Shown one piece after another: positions 55,842 to 64,000 of a DNA stretch of 64,000 nucleotides; positions within the stretch are counted from its first letter, which is position 1, and the number at the start of each line of letters is the position of its first letter. Made by a program: the position numbers and the translations under genes. Source of the DNA: Sipunculus nudus (taxonomy: Eukaryota; Annelida; Sipuncula; Golfingiida; Sipunculidae); contig CM049311.1 of the NCBI GenBank assembly GCA_026874595.1, positions 54,749,676 through 54,813,675 on the forward strand. The letters run 5' to 3'. The notes under the pieces are model-generated. The model made no database searches and was not told the DNA's origin. It saw only the letters and a program-made list of their open reading frames with translations.

Positions 55842-56029
55842 ATGTCAGAAAGTGATTGTAGTGATGTAGAATTTAAAAATCCTTGTGATATTGAACCATT
55901 TCGATCTGAGCCATTGGCTCGACGAGGCGAGATCGAAGGAGGGTGTACCGAGTCTGACAGTGACAGCCGTGTCAACAAAGAATCCGATGAACCGTCTCGG
56001 GCGTCTATGGGAGCAGGCACAAATGACTG
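55842..56029 (+). CDS. First coding exon of a P2X7-C-domain-like gene (partial)
   Basis: The exon encodes MSESDCSDVEFKNPCDIEPF followed by RSEPLARR, then an acidic/Ser-rich stretch ending GTNDW. A good donor (TG/GTAATT) at 56029 splits the Trp codon. Invertebrate genes with the P2X7 intracellular C-terminal domain often start with a similar acidic leader containing an I-P-FEP motif and then continue W-C-x-C-G. The next expected exon, with the WCxCGxC motif, could not be found in the following 1.7 kb. A plausible final exon is at 57713. The assignment rests on pattern memory and could be wrong. Confidence 0.45.
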
Positions 56030-56032
56030 GTA

Positions 56033-57712
56033 ATTATTTTATTTTACTCTTACACTGAATACATCTCACGTTTCTGTAATTGGGGCAGGTTGATTATTAC
56101 ACTGAAATAAATATCGCTCAACCAACGCATGTAGCACTGAATGATTTTATGACAGTCATAGGTTTTCCTGGAAAGATGGGTCCAAGCTAGCCCGTTCCTG
56201 TGATTTATAAAAATGCCATTACTTATCAGTCAGTGGTCATATCTTGTTGATTTAAGAACCATATTGAATAAGATATTGAATAAGATCCTGGAGCAAAAAC
56301 TAATCTTGCAGTGTATTTATTATCTGAAAATCTTTATTTTGAAAAAATACTGATGTACCTAATATTAAAGTTGTCATTTGACAAGTGACTTGTGAATTCT
56401 CAACCTGGATGCTATTAAAATTGTAAAATTATTTTTACATTACTAATAATGATAACATTATAAAATTTATAATTTTTATTAAAAAATTAAATTTTCACTT
56501 TTATTTTTGCACATGTTACATGCACATATATATAATTATTAATTATTTAAAAAGAATAACTTTGCAAATACTAGATATATACTAGTAATATTCAGGGGCG
56601 TCTCCAGGATTTAGAAAAAGGGAGGGGGGGGGTCCAACCCTGGATGACAAATGAAAACCCTAAAAAAATGGTCCTCAGGTCTGAAAAAGGGGGGGCCAGG
56701 CGGCAATTTTTGGTCTGAAGCCTTTTAAAAAAACGTTGTTTCTGATGAAAAGGGGGGGGGGGGGGGTCCGGACCCCCTGAATCCGCTTCTGATATTTACA
56801 GATCTTTTATGCATTGCAATAGCCCTGCAAGGGTTATTGTTTTCACTCAATTCTCCGTGTGTGCAGGGGTGTCAATATAGGTAGGGGGGGGGCAGGGATA
56901 TATATCCCCCACTCTTTTTGGCAAGAAGGAAAAGAATGGTCAGTGTAATCACCCCCCCCCCCCCCACCACCACCACACACACACTTTTCTGAGAATATAT
57001 TATATTTTACAAATGAAATATATTAATTAATTGAATTGTATACTTTTGTTCAATTTATGATCTTATATGTGCCTTTATTTCTAACTTTGATTATCCTCCC
57101 ATGCCTGTCATCCCCCCTCCAACCTTGCGTGTCATATCAACACCCTGCAAATCACCCCTCCCCCCATCCTTGAAGCCACTGTGTGTGTGTGTGTGCAAAG
57201 TATCTTGATAATTGCATTACAGATGTTATTGCAGTTTTTCATATAGATCAGTTAAGTGAAAATCTCAGGTGATTTCATTTTGGTGTAAATTCAACTCTGG
57301 GGTTAATGGTTTATGGAGTTTTATAGCTTATTTGTTTACACCTAAGGACATATGTGACCAGATGAACCTATATATGGCCATCTTCGGAGTGTAGTCATGA
57401 TGTCACTCCACATACCATTTCCCTCAAAGGTGTCAGTAAATCTTCATACAGCAAGGAAGACCAAGTTTGTTGTTCATTGTGTTTATAGCCAAGGGCAGCT
57501 ATATCCCAATGTCCAGGGGTGATTTTCAAAATAATCTCAGTGGAAAAAAAGTTCCCAGGAATAACTCAGGTTAATTTACATTTCAGAACACTACCTCTGA
57601 ACATAATCTTCCACTCAGGACATGCATCCCAAATCAGACACTTTTTAATTTTTCTTTAATCATCCTTTGAGATATTGACATTACTTATGATACACAACAT
57701 GTCTTTTTGTAG
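56033..57712. other. Intron or intergenic sequence with G- and C-runs
   Basis: It contains ggaggggggg-type runs at 56625, 56750 and 56885, a C14 run at about 56950 and a (GT)n near 57180. 56868-56970 is the second copy of the repeat at 34388. No exon is recognised. Confidence 0.5.
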
Positions 57713-57849
57713 GAAATACAGATACACCACATTCAGGCAGCAGGTTTGATGGGACTGGGGGATTCCTTGGAAGACGCATCAGGATACCACTACCAGCATG
57801 TGCAGTGAAAAGGATTGAGCAGGCATTTATGTCACATGATGGGACATAA
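57713..57849 (+). pseudogene. P2X7 intracellular C-terminal domain exon, disrupted
   Basis: After the acceptor gtctttttgtag/G (57711-57712) the exon reads YRYTTFRQ. In another frame it then reads FLGRRIRIPLPACAVKRIEQ followed by AFMSHDGT and TAA (57847-57849). This matches the end of the P2X7 C-terminal domain (YR-x-W-x-G-x-LG-R-R-x-x-IR-x-FP pattern, with the conserved PxC). A TGA and a one-base shift in the ggggg run at about 57760 break it. It is therefore either a dead exon or a sequencing error. Confidence 0.5.
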
Positions 57850-58039
57850 CTTTATAAAGGGTTCAGATGCCCTAGATGGAACTGATGGGTGTTCATCCTT
57901 GAGCACATGGATGATATCTTAGTTGATAAGATGTAACAATGAACTTCATTATTTCAGTGCACAAGATCTTACACCACAATTATTAGAGCATATTAAATCA
58001 ATTCTTGCACACATATCCTGTATAATAGCAGTAATCAAG

Positions 58040-58260
58040 TTTTTACAATTACAAGATGCAGAAATGGAGCCTTCAAGTCCATGTGCACAATGTTGTGTTT
58101 GAGCTCAAGTTTACCAGCAGGCATCTGGCGAATATAAGAATGATTCCGCCATGTCTTGTGCAGGTTACAGTTGTTGCATATCTCGCTTACCTGGACTGCT
58201 GTTCCTTAACAAGAATCACCTGATCGTGTGTACAAGATGTGCTGTTTGGACAGATGCTAA
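58040..58260 (-). pseudogene. Possible downstream exon of a THAP-like gene, disrupted
   Basis: The minus strand reads DQVILVKEQQSR and then, after a frame change with a stop, CNNCNLHKTWRNHSYIRQ followed by MPAGKLEL. This resembles a Cys-rich block (CxxC-x4-W-x4-P-IxR-PAGN) that often follows an N-terminal THAP domain in invertebrate proteins. The resemblance is from memory and only moderate. Confidence 0.35.
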
Positions 58261-58730
58261 ACAACTCCATCAGTTGTGAGTGGAATAAAATAAATTTGGC
58301 ACTTGATCTTGGTGTATTTCTTCATATAAGCTAATGCTTTTGGACCATAAAGGTCCTTAAATAGGGCCACGCAGTCAAAAATATCCTCAAATCCAAACCC
58401 TGTTGCCATATTGGATATCACATTGGCCTGAAACTTATCACCCCAAATAACCTGAATGGGATCTATATTCAGAAAATTTTTAAAATATTACTTAGAGGAG
58501 GCATTAAGAGGTTCTTAAGGTACATGTATGTGCTTGGAAGCTGCATTGGATTTGGATTATATAGGAATGATGGATGGACCAAGAACTGATGAGCGGAGCC
58601 TGAATAAAGTCAGTCAGCATGAACAGATTGAAAAAAACTTATCTCATTTTCTTTACTTCATATTTATATACTGATATAAGAAAAATCTTTAATAAATATC
58701 AAATTTATAAAGATTAAATATTTAACAATA

Positions 58731-58953
58731 AGTTCATTGAAGGATGAATCGGTATCATAATCTTCATCATCAGAAGGAAAGTATTCATCATCTTTATAAA
58801 CTGGTGGTGCTTCATCATCATCATCATCATTATCATCTGCTTCTTCTTCTTCACTGAAGATGCTGCTATCTTCTGTATTTTGGCCGACCAGAGCTTCACC
58901 AATCAGTGAGCACTGGACACCAGCATTTTTTGTGGATACATTCACTTGGCAAC
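58731..58953 (-). CDS. Acidic exon of a possible THAP-like gene
   Basis: After an acceptor (tttcaaattcag, AG at 58955-58954) the frame reads CQVNVSTKNAGVQCSL. A highly acidic stretch of Glu and Asp with repeated DDE/SDDEDYD phrases follows, to about 58731, where a weak GT donor is possible. The acidic part is low-complexity. It could be an internal exon of the gene whose first exon lies at 59962 on the same strand. A (TA)n microsatellite lies just upstream in the intron. Confidence 0.4.
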
Positions 58954-59026
58954 CTGAATTTGAAACAATATGCCATTTTCATTGATTTCCAAGACAACTG
59001 AAAGATAACTTTTTCATTTGTAAATT

Positions 59027-59032
<6 letters not shown>

Positions 59033-59076
<44 letters not shown>
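59033..59076. repeat. (TA)n microsatellite
   Basis: About 22 TA repeats. Confidence 0.95.
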
Positions 59077-59077
<1 letters not shown>

Positions 59078-59770
59078 TAACATAACTTGTCATAAGATCT
59101 GTTCACACAATATTCATTGTATTTATGCTTTATAAAATAAAATTGTGCATGTGAAATAATATAGGGTAAATAAGGCAAAACGTCACAACTGTAAGCATTA
59201 AATGATTATTTAAATCAGAGTGGCCACTGTAATTTGTTAAGAAACAATGGGGGTTATGGACACGCCCCTTGACGCCCCCCTAATTTGCTGGCTGACTGCC
59301 AGGCGATTTGGCAGGAGTTTTGGGTGTTCACAGGTTTCCCTGGAACAAAAGGGCACAATCCCAGCTTAAAAAAAAATGCAACAACTTTGCACTAGGCCTC
59401 GGAGTAGATTAAGCACAAAAGCCGTGTTTACATGGGCGATTATAAGGTATATTCAAATCACGTGACAATTGCTCAAAATTTAAAATACATAAATAACTTT
59501 CCCTTTTAGCAGTCAATTTACTCACAGTTATCAGGTGGAGCCCTTTTCTTGTGACCTAGCAGGCTTCACACCTTTTCCCAGCGAGTACCTCGGGCGCTTG
59601 GCGGCGTTATATTGTCCCGGCCCATGACTGAAGTTGAAGCAAGGCTGGATCCCCTCTCAGTCGGCCTTGCAGTGGGTTCTTGTGGATTTATACTCGGAAT
59701 TTCCCCTTGTATCAGATCTAGTTGTTTTCTTAAATATCCGGCTTACCATTGCTGATAGTTTTTAAAATCG

Positions 59771-59962
59771 TCAGGAATCCGGAATTGTGCCCCATACATG
59801 ACACTGGAAAGTTATGCAAGGAGTTCCCGACCTACAATCGGCTCGTCTCTGTCTGACAGGTCCCACTTTTTTCCCTAAACGTACGTCTTTCGGCCAATTG
59901 TGGACGTTCACACTATCCTTGTTGGTATTATTGCATCCACTAAGAACATCTCGCTTCGTCAT
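59771..59962 (-). pseudogene. THAP-like zinc-finger first exon, degenerate
   Basis: The ATG at 59962 opens MTKRDVLSGCNNTN and continues VNVHNWPKDVRLGKK, close to the start of THAP DNA-binding domains (C-x-C, then H-x-FP-KD...KKW). One of the two first-pair cysteines is absent. The Trp expected after KK appears only in the next frame, after an A6 run, so there is either a one-base slip or a splice there. The CxxH half is not visible. Upstream, 59960-60170 is GC-richer and could be the promoter. Confidence 0.4.
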
Positions 59963-60279
59963 TTTGATACTGTGTAAGATATACAGTGTTTGTCGAGGGG
60001 AAAAAACACGGCAGTCAAGGATGCAGACCGGCAAGACGCGGCATGTTGACCCATGTGATGTTTACCCAGCCGTGTCACACGTGACGTCACTGAAGCCACG
60101 CCCACCGCGTATCACCGAGTGCACCTTTACACTCAGCAGCGTGATTACCGTGATGTTTCACGGATAAAATGGAGCATAAATTCGATCTCGTTCAGCTTGA
60201 AACGGTGTTGTAAGCACTGTATTAACTTATTAAAAGGGTACATGATGCTTTTTTAACTTATAAAAGTGCATGAAACTTG

Positions 60280-61310
60280 GACTTTAAAGGTCTCAAAATA
60301 GAGACTAAATGGGTAAAAATTCGAAAAAAAAACATGTGGCGCCACAAGTCTGCAAAAACTGATGAAATCATCCTTGATCAATACGCATGCAAAGAATCAT
60401 GGTGATCAATGCATTAGTTGTTCAGATACTCAAACTTTTGTATCAATTTTTCCATTATACAGGGGGGGGGGGGGGGGTTCTTTGTAGCCCCATAGCTCAG
60501 AGGTTTTGAGTAACAGAGACCTAATTTTAGATGTCCAAGAATATTTTTATTGGCCTCCCTGTGTGTAGAGAAACAAGATTCTAAGTCCAGTTATTACGAT
60601 TTGTGCAATTTTAACAGATGATCGCATCTTTAAAGGTCTAAAAATTAGAGGAAAAAATGGTAAAAAATCGATAAAAGTACAGGTGGCGCCACCAGTCTGC
60701 AGAAACTGATGAAACATTCCATATACACTGTTCATGCAAAGAATCTTAGTGATCAATGATGAGTTGTTCAGATATTTCTGCTTTTGTGTCATATTTTCCA
60801 TTATTCTGGGGGGGGGGGGGGACTTCAAAGCCCCATAGCTCAGAGGTTATGGGCAACAGATACCTAATTTTAGGTTTTCACGGAGATTTTTTATGGGCCT
60901 CCAATATCAAAAATAGAAAAAAATTGTTAAAAAATTGATAATATACAGGTGGCGCCACCAGTCTGCAGAAACTGATGAAACACTACCTGATCAATATCCA
61001 TGCAAAGAATCATAGTGATCAATGCTTTAGTTGTTCAGATACTTGAGCTTTTGTATCAAATTTTCCATTATTCTTGGGGGGGGGGGGGGGTTACTTCGGA
61101 GCCCCACAGAACAAAGTATATAGGGTACAAAGACCTAATTCCATGTTTCCAAGGAGATTTTTCATGGGCCTCTCTGGATGTAAAGTTAGAAGTATCCAGG
61201 TCCAGCGGTTACAATCTGTGCCCTGTTAACGGACAGACGACCGGACGACCGGACGGACAAAGAGTGATTGCTAAAGCTCAGATGACTTACAGTCAGTTGA
61301 GCTAAAAACT
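60280..61310 (-). repeat. Inverted copy of the ~340-bp-unit dispersed repeat
   Basis: On the minus strand it begins tagctcaactgactgtaagtc (about 61305) and runs through three to four units. Each has gatgaaac-x-ct, ggtggcgccacc (about 60345, 60685 and 60945) and a G run before cttcggagccc. The G runs are expanded to 11-18 here (60463, 60808 and 61076). Confidence 0.8.
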
Positions 61311-61610
61311 GTTTTAGTTTTCCGTAGGTGCACTTGAGCAAACCTGTAATGCCATTTTTGTTTCTTCATCACGAAGGGTTTGGTCTTGGCCTGGATACGA
61401 ATATCCTTGGTCTCAATTGAAATCTCATCTTTGAAACCAAGAAATGTATGTTTATAATGTATGCACCACAGAATGCATGCATATGTTATTAGCTCTCTGT
61501 TTTTATGTGTGCACCGTACAAGGTATACATGTTTCACTTATCCTTTCCTCACATTGCAGAAACAGGTATTGGAGGGTTCCCATATATTTCGACCGAACAG
61601 CGAGTCTGAA
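61310..61610. other. Short unique stretch, no gene seen
   Basis: Lies between the dispersed repeat and the minisatellite. No coding signal is recognised. Confidence 0.5.
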
Positions 61611-61619
61611 TATTGGTAG

Positions 61620-64000
61620 ATGACAGGTTGGTGAGCATATGGATTCGAATTCTCGGTCTTTTGTCTCTGTCTTGTTTCTCGGTTCCTCTGGTCCCGGTCT
61701 TGTTTCTTGGACCTTTGGTCTCGGTCATGGTTCTCGGATTCTTTGGTCTCGGTCTTTGTTCTCGGATTCTTTGGTCTGGCTTTTCGTTCTCAGATCCTTT
61801 AAGCTTGGTCTTGGTTTCACGGATCATTTGGCCTCGGTCTTGTTTCTCTGAATGTTTGGGCTCGGTCTTTGTTCTCATGTTCTCAAATCCTTTGGTCTCG
61901 GTCTTTGTTCTCAGATCCTTTGGTCTCGGTCTGAGTTCTCAGGCTCTTTGTTCTCGGATCCTTTGGCCTCGGTCTTGCTTCTCTGAATCTTAGGGCTCGG
62001 TCTTTGTTCTCAGATCCTTTTGTCTCGTTCTGAGTTCTCAGGACCTTTGGTCTCGGATCCTTTTGTCTTTGTCTTGGTCTTGGTTCTCAGATCCTTTGGG
62101 TCTTTGTCTTGGTTCTCGGATTCTTTGGTCTTTGTCTTGGTTCTCGGATCATTTGGTCTTGGTTCTCGAATTCTTTGGTCTTTGTTCTCAGTTCCTTTGG
62201 TATTGGTTCTCGGTTCCTTTTTGACTCGGTCATGGTTCTCGGTTCCTTGGTCCTCTGACCTTTGGTCTCGGATTTTGGTTGTTTTACCTTTGGTCTTGGT
62301 ATTTGTTCTCGGATCCTTGGTTCCCTGACCTTTGGTCTCGGTCTTGGTTCTCTTTCCTGTATGTTTTGGTCCTTTTTCTCGGATGCTTCGGTCTCTGTAT
62401 TGTTTCTCTCTTCCTCTGGTCTTGGTCTTGGTTTTTGGATCATTAGTCTCGACCTTGGTTCTTGGATCCTTTGTTCTTGGTCTTGTTCTGGACCTTTTGT
62501 CTCCGTCATGGTTCTCGGATTTTTTGGTCACAGTCTTTGTTCTCGGATTCTTTGGTCTCCATTTGAGTTCTTAGGTCCTTTGGTCTTTGATCATTTGGCT
62601 TTGGTCTTGGTTCTCGGATTCTTTGGTCTCGGTCATGGTTCTCAGATCCCTTGGTGTTGGTCTTGGTTCCTGGATCATTACGCCTCGGTCATGCTTCTCC
62701 GATCTTAGGGCTCAGTCTTTGTTCTCAGGTCCTTTGGTCCTGGTGTGAGTTCTCAGGTCTTTTGGTCTCGGATCCTTTGGCGTTGGCATTGATTCTCATT
62801 TTCCTTGGGCTCGGTCTTGGTTCTCGGGTCCTTTGCTCTCGTTCTTGGTTTTCAGTTCCTTTGGTCTCGCTCTTGGTTCTCGGTTCCTTTGGTCTCGTTC
62901 TTGATTCTCGGATCCTTTGGTCTCGTTCTTGGTTCTTTGACCTTTGGTCTCGACCTTGGTTTTCAGATCCTTTTGTCTCGGTCTCTTGGTCTTGATTCTC
63001 GGATCATGGTCCTGGCATCCTTTGGTCTCGGTCTTGGTTCTGTGACCTTTGGTCTCGGTCCTGGTTCTCGGAACATTTGGTATTGGTCTTGGTTCTCGAA
63101 TTCTTTGGTCTTTGTTCTCGGTTCCTTTGGCCTCGGTCTTGGGTCTCGGTTCCATGGTTCTCTGGCCTTTAGTCTTGGTCTTGTTTTTTTTTACCTTTGC
63201 TCTTGCTCCAGGTCCTCGGATCATTTGGTCTCTGTCTTGGTTTTCGTATCCTTTTGCGTCTGTCTTTGTTTTCGGATCCTTTGGTCTTGTTTTTGGTTCT
63301 CAGATCCTTTTGTCTCGGTCAAGGATCTCGGATCCTTTGGTCTCGTTCTTGATTCTCGGATCATGGTCCTGGCATCCTTTGGTCTCGGTCTTGGTTCTCT
63401 GACCTTTGTTCTCGGTCCTGGTTCTTGGATAATTTGGTCTTGGTCTTGGTTCTCGAATTCTTTGGTCTTTGTTCTCGGTTCCTTTGGCCTCGGTCTTCGG
63501 TCTCGGTTCCATGGTTCTCTGACCTTTGGTCTTGGTCTTGGTTTTTTACCTTTGCTCTTGCTCTAGGTTCTCGGATAATTTGGTCTGTCTTGGTTTTCGT
63601 ATCCTTTTTTCGTCTGTCTTTGTTTTTCGGATCCTCTGGTCTTGGTCTTGATTCTTGGATCATGGTCCTGGCATCCTTTGGTCTCGGTCTTGGTTCTCTG
63701 ACCTTTGGTCTCGGTCCTGGTTCTCGGATAATTTGGTCTTGGTTCTCGAATTCTTTGGTTTTTGTTCTCGGTTCCTTTGGCTTCGGTCTTGGGTCTCGGT
63801 TCCTTGGTTCTCTGACCTTTGGTCTCGGTCCTGGTTGTCGGATAATTTGGTCTCGGTCCTGGTTCTCGGATCATTTGGTCTTGGTCTTGGTTCTCGAATT
63901 CTTTGGTTTTTGTTCTCGGTTCCTTTGGCCTCGGTCTTGGGTGTCGGTTCCTTGGTTCTCTGACCTTTGGTCTCGGTCCTGGTTCTCGGATAATTTGGTC
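61620..64000. repeat. Large GGTCT-rich minisatellite with higher-order repeats, running off the window
   Basis: At least 2.38 kb is built of variants of ttctcggatcctttggtctc and cggtcttgg (basic unit about 18-22 bp). Longer blocks repeat as a set: ggatcatggtcctggcatcc recurs at 63001, 63358 and 63658, each followed by the same series of variant units. The motif lacks stops in several frames, which creates spurious open frames on both strands (Gly/Leu/Ser-rich on +, Lys/Thr/Arg/Glu-rich on -). Confidence 0.92.

Noticed and set aside
57900-57930. ACATGGATGATATCTTAG resembling the RT motif MDDIL
   Set aside because: No other reverse-transcriptase motifs lie around it; chance match.
61613-63963. 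Open frames of up to 253 codons on both strands in the minisatellite
   Set aside because: They follow from a stop-free short repeat. Composition simply translates the unit, and frames on both strands are equally open.

Overview
The window is animal nuclear DNA. It is AT-rich and gene-poor, with introns, microsatellites, many dispersed repeats and long G/C homopolymers. The mix of gene families (an ankyrin/SOCS-box gene, a C-type lectin, a P2X7-C-like domain, a THAP-like exon), the Ty3-type retrotransposons and the repeat style suggest a marine invertebrate, most likely a mollusc. That assignment is inference.

Layout. 1-3 kb: no gene. 3.1-5.2 kb (+): one intact coding exon for a 688-residue ankyrin-repeat/SOCS-box protein. 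6-10.7 kb: tandem and dispersed repeats. 14.2-15.8 kb: a dead non-LTR retrotransposon and a degenerate tandem repeat. 16.6-23.2 kb (-): an old, internally deleted LTR retrotransposon (element B) with a solo LTR of another family inside it. 26.9-28.3 kb (-): a decayed coding region of unknown family. 31.2-32.4 kb: another copy of the 340-bp-unit repeat. 34.7-36.3 kb: a second solo LTR and a short terminal-inverted-repeat element. 41.4-42.0 kb (-): two exons of a C-type lectin domain. 44.1-55.0 kb (-): a nearly intact Ty3/gypsy retrotransposon (element A). 55.8-60 kb: exon fragments of a P2X7-C-like gene (+) and a THAP-like gene (-). 60.3-61.3 kb: inverted copy of the 340-bp-unit repeat. 61.6 kb to the end: a large GGTCT-rich minisatellite.

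The most interesting object is element A. It has 232-bp LTRs that differ at only 2 sites, a GTAT target-site duplication, a primer-binding site, a polypurine tract, gag, pol and integrase. In the position where retroviruses carry env, it has a 480-residue ORF with a Cys/His-rich N-terminus and a complete TatD-type metallohydrolase domain. A splice donor in the LTR and an acceptor 13 nt before the TatD ATG suggest an env-like spliced mRNA. Gag and pol are joined by a textbook -1 frameshift site (T TTA AAA plus a nested stem-loop). Element B is clearly diverged but carries the remains of the same TatD domain in the same place and a matching LTR donor. The nuclease is therefore a trait of this retrotransposon lineage, not a one-off capture. 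The one visible lesion in element A is an extra G in a G5 run between pol and integrase.
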